From: Linanthus parryae
Taxonomy: Eukaryota > Streptophyta > Magnoliopsida > Ericales > Polemoniaceae
Direction: 5' to 3'
Assembly (NCBI GenBank): GCA_023055425.1
Contig: JALGPY010000005.1
Span: 75,123,495 to 75,187,494 of the forward strand
DNA: 64,000 nucleotides
Shown: piece after piece, positions 1 to 10,343 of the stretch
Numbering within the stretch: the stretch's first letter is position 1
How the letters are laid out: the number at the start of each line of letters is the position of its first letter
Program-made: the position numbers and the translations under genes
The notes under the pieces: generated by a model
What the model was told of the DNA's origin: nothing
The model's database searches: none
Seen by the model: the letters and a program-made list of their open reading frames with translations, nothing else

Positions 1-728
1 GCAACTCTCGCACTTTCCTTGTATTAGCGCTGCGGCCGTTGACATGTCCGGCCAGTGAATGCCATATCTCTGGGCTTTCCGGTAGATTGACACTTCGCTT
101 TCCCCGCAAGCATGTTGGTGAATCGTTTCTAGCAGCAGCTGTCCTTCTTGCTCGGAGACGCGTCACATATGTATTCCGCCAGGGCCCTTGTAATAGAGTG
201 TGTTGTCATGTATGCAATACCCCTTTGTGGATGCCCAGTTCTCGCTGCTCGTGCCCTCTGCGATGGCCCGTAAGACTGACTTTCTCCAGTCCTCATCGTC
301 CATGCATTCATCGTCGCACGCGTCTTCTGTTAACGCCGAAGATGTTCACACTTCAATCGAGATTCTTGCAGGACATTTGTCCGTGCTAACCTTGGATCCC
401 AAGGTGCCAAAGCGTCAGCATGCCTGTTATTCACTCGGGGCTTGTGCTCGTACCTAACGTCGCAGAACTGATGCACCAGCCTTTGTACCAAGGTCCGGTA
501 GGACAGTAAATTTATCTCCTTCAAACTGTACTCGCCCGAGGCTTGCTTGACAATTAGCTTGGAGTCCCCCATAACCGTCAGATTACTTACCTCCAAAGCT
601 TTCGCCGCGCGAAGTCCCGCAATGAGGGCTTCATATTCTGCTTCGTTATTGGTGACTGCGAAGTCGAGCTTTGCGGACATCTGTATGACCTCCCCATCTG
701 GTTTGGTCAAGACTATCCCAATGCCTCC
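1..728 (-). pseudogene. Tat-B pol, second half: RNase H remainder, linker and start of integrase
   Basis: This is the distal part of the minus-strand Tat-B polyprotein, cut off from its first half (13,542-15,243) by the Tat-A insertion. Reading leftwards from 723, the RNase H fold continues with an N-N-E-A-E-Y motif (catalytic Glu), M-G-D-S-K-L (catalytic Asp) and R-H-A-D-A-L (last catalytic Asp); the first Asp, in H-F-D-G-S-S, lies on the far side of Tat-A. After about position 400 the frame shifts. A linker with I-H-D-N-T-L-Y-Y and an I-H-Q-H zinc-finger-like stretch follows in other frames. The integrase core would lie beyond position 1. The copy is non-functional because of the insertion and at least one further frameshift. 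Family assignment to the Ty3/gypsy Tat lineage is firm. Confidence 0.85.
724..728. repeat. Target-site duplication of Tat-A (left copy, CCTCC)
   Basis: CCTCC sits immediately before the TGT start of the Tat-A 5' LTR, and the same five bases follow the ACA end of its 3' LTR at 13,542-13,546. Removing Tat-A and one copy rejoins the interrupted RNase H of Tat-B in frame. Confidence 0.93.
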
Positions 729-1356
729 TGTAGATAGTGCTTTCTGAGCTGACAGATCTTAGCCACGTGGCAACCATCCAGCACACCATATTGTGCTCCA
801 CACACACTGGATCACCAGCCGAGCTGATCCATGTGGGGGCTGCGAGACAGAGCCCTCGCATACCACTGCACGGGACTTGTAGGGGCTTAGTGGTTTGGAG
901 GCTAGAGTAAGCCCTGTCGCGTGCGAGCCAAGCCCGCGCGCGACCTTTAGTAACTGTTTTGAGAGATTTATGGCACGAGCTCCATAAACCCGGTCAAGCC
1001 GGTCAAACCCGGTCAACCTCGTAACGGTTCCGGTATTCTCGCACCACGTGCTGTAACGGTCCCTATATACTCGGACGAACGTGCCGTTATGGTTAAGCTA
1101 ATTAAGCCGCCATTAATGGGCGCATTAACCACACTACAACGGTCATGTTCTCCAGTATATATAGATCGTCAACCTTTCCATACAAAGGAGAACACACTTG
1201 CCATACGCGGAAGCTCTGCCAAAACCTCTGTCTCTCTCTCAGACATTGCTACTGACTTACTCTCTCCCTACACACAACCCCACTCCTCCTGTGCGATCCT
1301 CGATCCTCTACATACGGTGTACACGGAGGTCTCCCCGCCGGAATCTCTTGTGCACA
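729..1356 (+). repeat. Tat-A 5' LTR
   Basis: It begins TGTAGATAGTGC and ends TTGTGCACA, 628 bp. It matches 12,914-13,541 apart from about six substitutions. It drives gag-pol and contains a strong TATA box near 1,155 and CT-rich leader sequence after it. Confidence 0.95.
1155..1164 (+). promoter_or_regulatory. Putative TATA box in the Tat-A 5' LTR
   Basis: TATATATAG lies about 200 bp before the LTR end, followed by a CT-rich leader. A weaker TATATAC occurs near 1,064. By position this would set the start of the element's genomic RNA, probably near 1,185-1,200. The same motif is in the 3' LTR near 13,340. Confidence 0.55.
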
Positions 1357-1359
1357 TTT

Positions 1360-1378
1360 TGGTGAACCCGACGTGAAC
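1360..1378 (+). other. Putative primer-binding site of Tat-A
   Basis: TGGTGAACCCGACGTGAAC begins three bases after the LTR end and is conserved at the same place in Tat-B (17,888-17,906, minus) and, with changes, in Tat-C near 38,146. I could not assign the primer tRNA: the sequence does not match the usual initiator-Met or Asp patterns I recognise. Confidence 0.6.
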
Positions 1379-1396
1379 TTACCAACAAAAGCAACC

Positions 1397-4009
1397 ATGT
1401 CTCAGGAGGATGATGTCAGCAACAGATCGCTGTCCACCGAAGCTCCCTCGGGAGACGAGACCCGCCGTACTCCTACGACTCCCGGCGAGACACCGACGCT
1501 AGAGTCTTTGGACGCCACTGTCCAGAGTCAGGCGAAAGCTCTCAAGGCTCAGTCTGCGCAATTAGAACGGATCTTAGCCGTTCTGGGCACCCTTGCGCCA
1601 AACCCTTCGTCAGCCACCGCTGCCCCTCAAGGAGGAGGAGCCCCTACCGCTCCAGGATTGGGAGTGTCAACCACACCTCCCAACCCCAATCTGCAGACTC
1701 CACCGGCGACTACGCAGCTGCCGTCGGTTCAAGGGTCAACGGCTCAGATGTTGCCTCTTGCTGCTCACACCCCTCAGCCCTCGGCTTTGGCGTCTAACCC
1801 AACTCTGCAGTACCCTTTGCCTCCCCCAACGGCGATCTGGGGGAATACGGGTAGTCAGTATGCTCCCAACCCTCCGGCGGCGTATGTGTCGCCACCGCCT
1901 ACGGCAACCCCTCCATCAACTACCGAGGGGAGCATTCCAGAATGCATGACGTCTCTGCAGAAGCGCGTGGACACTACTCTGGCTCATCAGTCATTCGCGG
2001 ATACCATTATCCCGAAGTTAGACAACGATCCACCTATTCCACGAGAGATCTATCTCATGCCTAACCCGGCGGGGTACAAGGCTCCCAAATGGGATAAGTT
2101 CGAGGACGTCAATGGAAACGCTCATGAGCATGTCATGCGTTTCATTGATGTCATGGGTCCGTACGGAGCTGATCCCAAGCTGCTGATGCGGGAGTTCCAA
2201 AAATCTCTAGGGAACGTAGCATACAAATGGTACCGAACATTGGAGGCCGGATCCGTGAAGACTTGGGACGACATGGTCCAGAAGTTCTATACCAAGTTCT
2301 TCCAGATGGAAGAAAAGGTGACGATGATCCATCTCTCGCGGATGTATCAGAAGCGCGAAGAGGACGGAATCACTTTCATCAAGAAATTCGGGGCGAAATC
2401 CTTGGAGTGCAAAGATCCAATGCCCGAAAGCCGGCTGGTAGAGATATGCCTGCAGTGCATGCGAGATGAATACAAAGGTATGCTCATCAATTTGCAAACA
2501 CCTACGTTTTCAAAGCTAATTGAATGCACGAAGAACATCGAGCCTATAGTCGAGAGACAGAAAAAGAAGAGCGCTCCGGAGCGACCTTCGAGCGGCACTA
2601 CATACAAGATCGGGAGATTTAGCTACAAGAGGGGACGCGAAGCTGAGGTCAATACAGTTTCGCCCCAGAAACAAGCGAAGGTTGCGAACTTCGATGTACC
2701 GCCTCTGCCATGCTCAGTAGAGGAAGCAAGCGACCTCTGCAGACAGTGGCGCAAGGACGGCGTCCTGCCACCGCTCGAGAAAACACCCTCCAAGGAGATG
2801 GTGAGGGACCCTAAGTGGTGCGAGTACCATGGCAAGGTCATGCACCCCACAGCGGAATGTAAAAAGCTCAGGTTTGCATTCGACCAGAAGATGAAGAACG
2901 GCGAGCTAATCGTCAGTGATCACAGAAAGGACGTGCGCAACAACCCACTTCCTGCTCATGCAGAGCAGGGCCCGAAAGGCAAAGAGGTCGCCATGATCTC
3001 GATTGTTGACTTGGAAGAAGTCGCAGAGGATGGTCTACCCATCGTTGCCGAGGTCCATGAAGACGAAGACTACAGCATGGACACGGAGGATGAACGTGCC
3101 GACCGGATGAGAGGGTCGCACGGCTTCAACAGATTCTTCGACGAGATGAACTTCTCCGAGAAGTGCCGGACTGATATGACGAAAGCGATCTTGAGAATAG
3201 CAGAGGACTACGAGGAGGACCTCGTAGTCTCCAACGGGAAAGTCATCAGGGCATCCCGCTCTACAGAAAAGATTATGACCTTTTCTGCCAGCGACAAGAA
3301 GACGGATGCGAGCCACCAAAGACCTCTGTACGTGACCGCCATCATCAATGACGTCGAGTTCAAACGAGCGTTCGTCGATGGAGGAGCAGCGGTCAACGTC
3401 GTTTCGCTCCACACACTGAAGCTAGCAGGGATCCCCGAGCACAAGGTTGTCAGACGTCCATCCCCGCTGATGGGATTCGGAAGCGACTCTAGAATGACGA
3501 TCGGATGGATCCGCCTGGGCGTTCAGATTGGCAAAATCAAGTGCTCAGCAAAGTTCTATGTCATAGACGCGAACAACACGTACCACATGATTATAGGTCG
3601 AGCCTGGATTCATTGCTTCGACGCAGTCCCTTCAACGGCTCACCAGGTTATGAAAGCTATCTGGAACGACAGAATAGTCGAGATACCGGCTTCGACGAAC
3701 CCATTCAACCTGGACGAAGCACATCTCAGCGAGGCGGTGTGGTTTACCGAAATGGCGAACGAACAAACACCAGGACCATTCAACCCTACTCCTTTGCCTC
3801 TCTGGGAGGACATCAAGGATCAGTCACCTGCGGGAGTAATGGTGACACAGGAAGATGCCAAGGATAAGCCGCCTACACGAGAAGAGGCGCCGCGTATCGC
3901 ATACCATTGGAAGAACGTGTATACTCTGAAGAGAATCGCAAAGCATGACCCCGAGGGCAAGGAGATAGAGAGCTTCTACGCCAATGGGAAGAAATGCTAT
4001 CGCATATGA
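1397..4009 (+). CDS. gag-pro: Tat-A gag-protease polyprotein
   Basis: An open frame of about 870 aa starts at ATG 1,397 (the ORF can be read from GTG 1,373 but the ATG has an ACC context and is shared with Tat-B). The first 190 residues are Pro/Thr/Gln-rich and of low complexity. The capsid-like Gag domain spans roughly residues 200-400 (motifs K-W-D-K-F, W-D-D-M-V-Q-K-F). A zinc-ribbon-like stretch with W-C-E-Y-H-G and H-P-T-A-E-C lies near residues 480-500. The retroviral-type aspartic protease is near residues 655-760, with F-V-D-G-G-A as the active-site motif (Asp-Gly-Gly rather than Asp-Ser/Thr-Gly). Gag packages the RNA and the protease matures the polyprotein. The frame is intact, unlike pol, and ends in an in-frame UGA. 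Confidence 0.92.
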   Translation: MSQEDDVSNRSLSTEAPSGDETRRTPTTPGETPTLESLDATVQSQAKALKAQSAQLERILAVLGTLAPNPSSATAAPQGGGAPTAPGLGVSTTPPNPNLQTPPATTQLPSVQGSTAQMLPLAAHTPQPSALASNPTLQYPLPPPTAIWGNTGSQYAPNPPAAYVSPPPTATPPSTTEGSIPECMTSLQKRVDTTLAHQSFADTIIPKLDNDPPIPREIYLMPNPAGYKAPKWDKFEDVNGNAHEHVMRFIDVMGPYGADPKLLMREFQKSLGNVAYKWYRTLEAGSVKTWDDMVQKFYTKFFQMEEKVTMIHLSRMYQKREEDGITFIKKFGAKSLECKDPMPESRLVEICLQCMRDEYKGMLINLQTPTFSKLIECTKNIEPIVERQKKKSAPERPSSGTTYKIGRFSYKRGREAEVNTVSPQKQAKVANFDVPPLPCSVEEASDLCRQWRKDGVLPPLEKTPSKEMVRDPKWCEYHGKVMHPTAECKKLRFAFDQKMKNGELIVSDHRKDVRNNPLPAHAEQGPKGKEVAMISIVDLEEVAEDGLPIVAEVHEDEDYSMDTEDERADRMRGSHGFNRFFDEMNFSEKCRTDMTKAILRIAEDYEEDLVVSNGKVIRASRSTEKIMTFSASDKKTDASHQRPLYVTAIINDVEFKRAFVDGGAAVNVVSLHTLKLAGIPEHKVVRRPSPLMGFGSDSRMTIGWIRLGVQIGKIKCSAKFYVIDANNTYHMIIGRAWIHCFDAVPSTAHQVMKAIWNDRIVEIPASTNPFNLDEAHLSEAVWFTEMANEQTPGPFNPTPLPLWEDIKDQSPAGVMVTQEDAKDKPPTREEAPRIAYHWKNVYTLKRIAKHDPEGKEIESFYANGKKCYRI
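4007..4009 (+). other. In-frame UGA between gag-pro and pol, conserved in Tat-B
   Basis: The gag-pro stop is followed in the same frame by pol, with the first in-frame Met at 4,022. The context ATA-TGA-AGG-TGC-GCG-GGG is shared with Tat-B on the minus strand near 15,256. Conservation in two diverged copies suggests a family feature, such as read-through or removal by splicing, rather than decay. The mechanism is inference. Confidence 0.6.
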
Positions 4010-4021
4010 AGGTGCGCGGGG

Positions 4022-4497
4022 ATGTCCTCACACGGGCATGGGGATATCCCTGGGCAAATCAATCAAATCGAGCAAATTGCGCTAGCAGAGGAGCCAATGC
4101 AGAGCACTCCAGATGAGAAGCTCAAAGAAGCGCCTGAATGCATGGAAGACAGGCCAAGACCACAAAAGCAAGAACTAAAGGAAGTGTTCCTCAGCCCGAA
4201 CGAGGAAAAGAAAAGGCCAGTCTTTCTAAGTGCGGACCTCACGAGCGAAGAGGAGCTAGGACTGTTGCAGCTCCTAACTGAATACAAGGATGTGTTCGCA
4301 TGGGAGTATGATGAGATGCCAGGTCAGGATACAAGCATCACCATGCTCCGTTTAGACATCATCCCAGGGTCTAAACCGGTCAAGCAGAGCACAAGAAGCT
4401 TCAGGCCAGAGCTTAACGTGAAAATCAAGCAGGAAATTATCAAACTCCTAGATGCCAAGTTCATAGAGCCGAATCATCATCCCACATGGCTGGCACC
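4022..4497 (+). pseudogene. Tat-A reverse transcriptase, N-terminal stub
   Basis: The frame opens with the same leader as Tat-B pol and proceeds through an acidic region to the start of the RT domain (K-Q-S-T-R-S-F-R-P-E-L and N-H-H-P-T-W-L-A). Directly after this motif the sequence jumps to integrase. In Tat-B the same point continues into a full RT. The palm, including the Y-V-D-D catalytic motif, and all of RNase H are therefore absent. Comparison with Tat-B puts the missing part at about 2 kb. The reading frame changes at the junction, so no RT-integrase fusion protein is encoded. Confidence 0.9.
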
Positions 4498-5439
4498 AAA
4501 GTGCGACGCTGCCAGGAGTGCCAATTCAAAGGGAACCTAGTGCACGCTCCCGCCGTGGATCTACATGCATTAGGGACGCCATGGCCATTTCACACATGGG
4601 CTCTGGACTTCATCGGTCCCATCCGACCGACGTCGCACGGGAACCATTTCATTCTCATCGCGACTGAGCTATTCACCAACTGGGTGGAAGCAATACCACT
4701 AAAGACGGCAAATGCGCTGGCTGTGGTCAACTTCATCCAGGAAAGCATCATATGCAGGTTCGGAATCCCAAACACCATTCTTTCAGATAACGGTACTCCT
4801 TTTGTTAATCGCCAGGTAGCTGCGAAATTAGCGGAGTACAATATCAGGCAGATTTGTTCTACCCCTTATTACCCAAAGGGAAATGGACAAGCCGAAGCGA
4901 CCAACAAAACGCTGTTGAGAATTTTGAGCAAGATGGTCGCAGATGACCACAAGAAGTGGGCCGACTCTCTAAGCATAGCTCTGTGGGCCTACCGAACTTC
5001 TCCAAGGACACCCACGGGGGCCTCGCCATTTCTACTATGTTATGGGGCCGAAGCTGTAGTACCTGCGGAGGTTAGAGTCAATTCGGCAAGGCTGGCCTTC
5101 CATGCACTCTATGAAAATCAACGCGATCACGACTTAGTCTTGCTGGAGGAAAAGCGAGAACAAGCCAAAAGAACCAACAAGCGGTACCAGGAAAGAATCG
5201 CTCGCGCCTACAATAAGACGGTCCAGCGAAGAGACTTCGCAGTCGGAGACTTGGTCTTGCGCGCATCTGATCACTGTATGCGAGAAGCGACTCACCCGAA
5301 GTTCGCAGCCAATTGGGAAGGACCCTTCGAAGTCACAGAAGTCTTTGACAGTGGCTACTACAGCATACGAAGGTTGCACGGCACAACCTCAACTCCGAGT
5401 TCAGTCAACATGCGCTGGATTAAGAAGTACTATCCCTGA
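4498..5439 (+). pseudogene. Tat-A integrase, missing most of its zinc finger
   Basis: An open frame of about 310 aa encodes the integrase from the second half of the HHCC zinc finger (only C-Q-E-C-Q remains) through the catalytic core and C-terminal domain. The DDE triad is visible: Asp in A-L-D-F-I-G-P, Asp in L-S-D-N-G-T-P, and Glu in G-N-G-Q-A-E-A-T-N. The C-terminal part (F-A-V-G-D-L-V-L-R and W-E-G-P-F-E-V) resembles the usual non-specific DNA-binding domain; no chromodomain is seen, as expected for Tat. The core looks intact, but the upstream deletion has removed the protein's normal N-terminus and put it out of frame with gag-pro. Confidence 0.9.
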
Positions 5440-5674
5440 CTTCTCTCATTTCATGCGTTTTATTATAACGTCGCTTAATGTCTTGTGTGGCTGCGATTTA
5501 CACAATCTCCTTTCCCATATGAGAGGATTGTAATCCCATCTCTCCCATATGAGAGCGTCATAATAAAAGAATTCTCCCAAATGAGAAGTTCACATTTCTA
5601 GCTGTTTATGTTGCTTTATTCAGTTTATTATTGCTGTTAACAGTGAGTCATCCGCTACAATCACAATCCGCGAA
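5440..5674 (+). other. Spacer after integrase with a triplicated short motif
   Basis: No ORF. Three near-copies of a CCCATATGAGAG-type motif occur between about 5,510 and 5,590, each a short imperfect palindrome. The 54-bp array follows. Confidence 0.5.
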
Positions 5675-6540
5675 TGCGATCTTAACTGATCATTTAAGCC
5701 TATCTGTCACGATAGCAGCCCATGCAAATGCGATCTTAATTGATCATCTAAGCCTATCTCTTACGATAGCAGCCTGTGCAAATGCGATCTTAATTGATCA
5801 TCTAAGCCTATCTCTCACGATAGCAGCCCATGCAAATGCGATCTTAATTGATCATCTAAGCCTATCTCTTACGATAGCAGCCTGTGCAAATGCGATCTTA
5901 ATTGATCATCTAAGCCTATCTGTCACGATAGCAGCCTATGCAAATGCGATCTTAATCGATCATCTAAGCCTATCTCTTGCGATAGCAGCCTATGCAAATG
6001 CGATCTTAATTGATCATCTAAGCCTATCTGTCACGATAGCAGTCTATGCAAATGCGATCTTAATTGATCATAAAAGCCTATCTGTTACGATAGCAGCCTA
6101 TGCAAATGCGATCTTGATTGATCTTCTAAAGCCTATCTGTCACGATAGCAACACATACAAATGCGATCTTAATTGATCTTTCAAGCCTATCTGTTGCGAT
6201 AGCAGCCTACGCAAAAATGATCTTAGTTGATCTTCTAAAGCCTATCTGTTACGATAGCAACTCATGCGCAAAATGATCTTATTTGATCTTCTAAAAGCCT
6301 ATCTGTTGCGATAGCGGCTCATGCGAAAAAAAAGATCCCAATCGATCTTCTAGTAAAGCCTATCTGCCACGATAGCAACTCGCACAATTTAACGATCTTA
6401 ATTGATCTGCTAAAGACTATCTACTACGATAGCAATATTGTGAAAATAATCTTAAATGATTCACAAAGGCCAATCACAAGCCCATCTACCAGGATGGCAT
6501 AGCTGCGAAAATATGATCTCGAACGATCTAGTGAAACATC
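5675..6540 (+). repeat. 54-bp tandem array in the Tat-A 3' region
   Basis: About eight near-perfect 54-bp monomers run from 5,675 to about 6,106 (TGCGATCTTAATTGATCA, then TAAGCCTATCTGTCACGATA, then GCAGCC plus a short link), followed by about seven degenerate monomers of 55-60 bp up to about 6,540. Each unit holds two small inverted repeats: CTATC..GATAG and GATC..GATC. Since 54 is divisible by three, an 18-residue periodic ORF remains open through the good copies (5,631-6,176), which is probably a by-product. Tandem arrays at this place are typical of Tat elements and can seed satellites. Confidence 0.92.
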
Positions 6541-7928
6541 CGCGAATTCATATAGCAGGTCGCAAATGCGAGACCATTACGTAGCATTATGCAAGGCGAA
6601 ATATGCCGAAACGCATGCGAAGTTGTATTTTGTTGTAAAGAGACAGCAGATAATACAAAAGGCTATTTATCCTAATGAGTCAAAAGACTTACAATTTATC
6701 TGTCTAGATAGCAGCTTACAAGCGAAAAAGCTCGAATCTAACTACGCAGCCAACATGGCTTAAAATACATTCGAAAAGCATGAAGTAACACATCGCGGGA
6801 ATCCTGACTGCGAAAGGATGAACCTAACGGTCCTAACACCGGCTATGCAACACACAGATCTACGGCCAAAGATCTATAGCAAAAGGGATGCTGCTGCGAA
6901 GAGATCAGCTTGTCATTCAATACGTCCCTAGCAGCAAGATCTGCGAAATGATACGTCCAAGACCCCAAGGGGTGACAAAAACCTCTGTCTGACCAAGATA
7001 GGCACCGGAGGAACTTCCTGTTCCGACATACGCTGTCCTGCAAAACAGGCGAAGCAGTCATTCCTCTGGTGATGGATTCCTTGTCATGATAGACAAGGGC
7101 ATTGGCAAGCCCCCTGAGTTCAAGAACGAAGAGGCAAGAAATCCTCCTTCAGTGATGCTGGAGAAGAATTCCGCCGTTCATTACGAGATGGTAGCACGGT
7201 CACTTCGGCGCTGCACCTCACCGGGAGGCGGCCGGAAACATGACCTGCACATATAATACACGAAGAAATTTCTTCGAACACACATGAGATATTATCTACA
7301 TCTTCTTTATGATGGTTATAAAGAGCAATAAGCCTCATAAAGTGGATCTTGGAAACTATTTCTACAGCACAAAGCGCAAACTCAGGATTCACAACTTGAA
7401 GTTTCCATGAATCAACGAAAAATAAACGTTGAAGCCAGCAGTCGTAAGGACTCACGGCAAAGCACATTTTTTGGGATGAAGAACCCAAATAGCAAAGACA
7501 GGGTTTATATAGACCCTGTGGAGACTCTTTAGTTGCCAAAGATGAGTCAGCAGAATTCAAAAAGAGGGTAAGTTCAATCACTTACGCCTTGAAAAGCGGT
7601 AACAATCAATTACCCTACTAAAGGCTACGACGATTCAGTTGCGTATCCTAATAAATGACGGATGGTCATGATTCGGATGGACTTCCCAACGAAAGCGTGC
7701 TTATCTGCCGAGAAATTAGCGCGAAAATCAAGCAGAGTATCAATTGCTGATGTCATAATTGGATATGCACAGAGATATCCTATCAAATCCCGGGAAAGGG
7801 CAAAACGGGCAAATTCATTCTTGTTGTTAAAAAAAAGGGGGGAGAAACCCTAGCAACATTACATTAATGTTTCAAACATTACATTAATGTTTCTGCTATT
7901 TTCTTGCTATTTTTCAAAATTCGAAAAG
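6541..7928 (+). other. Non-coding Tat-A spacer between array and antisense gene
   Basis: No convincing coding sequence is seen. Decayed traces of the upstream repeat reach about 6,560. A 16-bp direct repeat (ATTACATTAATGTTTC) occurs twice near 7,857-7,892, just downstream of the antisense gene's stop codon, where its terminator would be expected. Confidence 0.5.
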
Positions 7929-10266
7929 TCAAAGCAAATTCTTGATCAAGGAGTCTTGGGGCTCGAACTGATGGCTCAGCTTCTCTACTTGTTCCACTTC
8001 TTGCTTCAATAGCTCGCACCTAACATTCATCTCATGATAGAGCTTCAGAGCTTCATCAACCTTTAGCTTTTGCTGCTCCACCTTCTGCTTCTCAGCTGCG
8101 AGATTCTGGTGGCCGAGTTTCAAAGTTACGGCTGCGCGAATCAGCGTGACTCTGTTCATAAGGAATTTGAAACCCAGTCTGCCCTGGACTTTGGTCAGGA
8201 GATTTTGGCACATGCCACATAGCAATTCAGCACTCTGGACAGAAATGGTCGCAGGCGTAGCCGCAGACAGCTGCTCCAAAATCCAAATGGCTTCAGTAAG
8301 AAACAGCCTCCTGTCGAAGGGCCCTATCTCCAGAGATCTCACAAACGATTGGGGGTAGGTGAGGCGCATTCGAACCACCCAGTCTACATCGGTTTGCTTT
8401 AAACCTGAAGACACGTCAAAACTAAGTTATGATGTCAAACTCGCAAGAAAATAATGCAAAATGCAAACAGTAAAGCTCTGCTTACCAGTTCCTTCCAGAA
8501 TCTCATGAAGAGAAGGAATGCGCGCTGCCGGGGTGGTCGAAGACTGTCCTCGCTCCATAGCTCTCCTATCAGCTGCGAGCTCCAATCTCTCGTAGTCAGG
8601 AGGAAGAGTGTAGGCCGCACCAGCTGCGACTGCATTCCCAACCTGCGAGCCCCAAAAGCTCCACGCAGGAATAGGTGCCTCTGGCTCAGTCATCGCCGGA
8701 GGCGAAGGGACAGCCGAAGTCGCTTGGCGAAGGACGCTCTCAGATGCGAAAGCATCGGCAGTATTTGTCCTTATTTCCTCAGCGCCAGCATAGGCATCTT
8801 CATCCATTAGCACAGCACCGGCTTCAGCATCGTCGGAAAGTTCAATGATGTCCTCGAAGGGTTCACCTGCATGATCGGCAGCTGCGACGGGCTTCTCTGT
8901 ATGGGGGCTCGGAATCGGAACATAGGATGCAGAAGACTGACTTCTTTGCTCCGGCGCATGTTCCTCAACATTGCCTGCAATACAAAATGCGATGGTATGA
9001 GGTAACTCGCATCGAATAATATTTTGCTATCTTTATTTAAGCTAAGAGCAAGCACCTCCACGCGAAGGTGGGATTGAAGCCTCTTCATACACTAAGGACG
9101 AGGAACCATGTCCTATTAGTGTGTCCTCACTAAGCAAGTCTTTAAGAGGGGCGTGACCTGGGATGCGAAGAAACCAGTCATGATCCTGCTTCAAGTTACT
9201 AAGGCCTAGTACATGTGTATTGCTCAAATGATTACCTGAAGGTTCCCCACATTTGTCTACTAGCCAACGGCGAATGTCAGCCTTTGACACACCGTGCTTT
9301 AACGCACCCACAATAACATCTCTATAAGTTACTGCGAGATTGAAGATCTCACCTTTATCGCCGCCTGCGATCTCTTCGAAGTCCGCCTGGGCTTGCTCCA
9401 GGGCTGCTGCATCCTCTTCTGGACCTCATCTTCCTCCTCCGCATGAGGAGCTACTTCTTCGGGCAGCTCGTCTTCCTCGTCAACTGGACGCACTAAGTCG
9501 TCAACATGCCACTCCTCGAGGCTTCGCTGTTTCACACGCTCGAGCTCCTCCTCTTCCCGCCGCCTTCTTCTTTCAGCAGCCTCCGCGGCTGTCTTCCGGG
9601 ACTCAGCAAGAACGTCCTCGCTTATGGGATCGTCTGGAATGCCAGAATGGGCATCTCTCTTTTGTCTCTTGGCCACAAGGCCACCAATGGCCTCATCATC
9701 ATCATCATCTGCGAAGATATGATTGGGTTAAGAAAAGAGGTGCAAAGAAGTTACGATAATGAGAAAGGAAATGCGATGGGGATACCTCCTGATTCTTCCT
9801 CATGTATCACAACTGTTCTTTCCTCTTCTTCTTCATCACTCTCTCTGGGCTCCTGCCTCTCTTCCTCTTCCTCTTGGTTGAACGGAACGAAAGACTCAAC
9901 TGCGAGCTCTTTCCGCACCTTGCTGGGCATGCGACCTTTGCCTTTGTCCTTGATAGAAAGGGACATCACTGGAGGAGAAGCTGGAGCACTTCTAGGGGAA
10001 GAAATCGTAATTCCCTTTTTCCTAGGTCTCTTCACTCTTGGCGCCGCAGTCGCTGGAGGAGACGAGTCGTCTCCAGGAGGAGACGGAGCCGGAGGATTGT
10101 CTATCAGCGAGTCAGCAAAAGCATTCATGACTGCGCGAATCTTTGTTTCGACCTCAGGGTCCATCCTCCATGCTAGCCGGAACGACTGCTTTTGTCTTCT
10201 GGTGGCAACAATGGTGTTAACCAATGATTTGGAGCGATCACCAGATGCGAATCTCCGCACATGACA
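7929..10266 (-). CDS. PMD gene exons 2-5: acidic linkers and coiled-coil tail
   Basis: Exon 2 (10,266-9,786) is basic then acidic, with E-E-E-E-E runs. Exon 3 (9,708-9,056) opens with five Asp codons, has an R-R-R-R-R-E-E-E-E helix and carries the frameshift near 9,415. Exon 4 (8,974-8,486) is acidic and Ala/Pro-rich. Exon 5 (8,404-7,929) is helical with heptad-like spacing in its last 60 residues, ending I-K-N-L-L. Introns 2-4 join in phase 1; intron 1 in phase 0. The tail has no enzyme motif that I can see. It may mediate protein contacts; this is inference. Confidence 0.65.
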
Positions 10267-10343
10267 CTACAGCAAACAGCACATAACAAAGGTGTCAGCA
10301 TAAGAAAATCAAGAAGCTTGACGCACACGAAGAAATTGCTTAC

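Noticed and set aside
5631..6176. 181-codon ORF with an 18-residue repeat
   Set aside because: It is simply the 54-bp satellite read in frame; the unit length is a multiple of three and no start context or domain supports a protein.
9289..9380. A 31-bp intron to explain the frame change in PMD exon 3
   Set aside because: GTGAG..TTATAG is present but 31 bp is far below usual plant intron length; a 1-nt deletion upstream explains the frame more simply.
9506..10264. 252-codon plus-strand Ser-rich ORF
   Set aside because: It is the complement of the acidic and Pro-rich exons of the antisense PMD gene; low complexity keeps the frame open.
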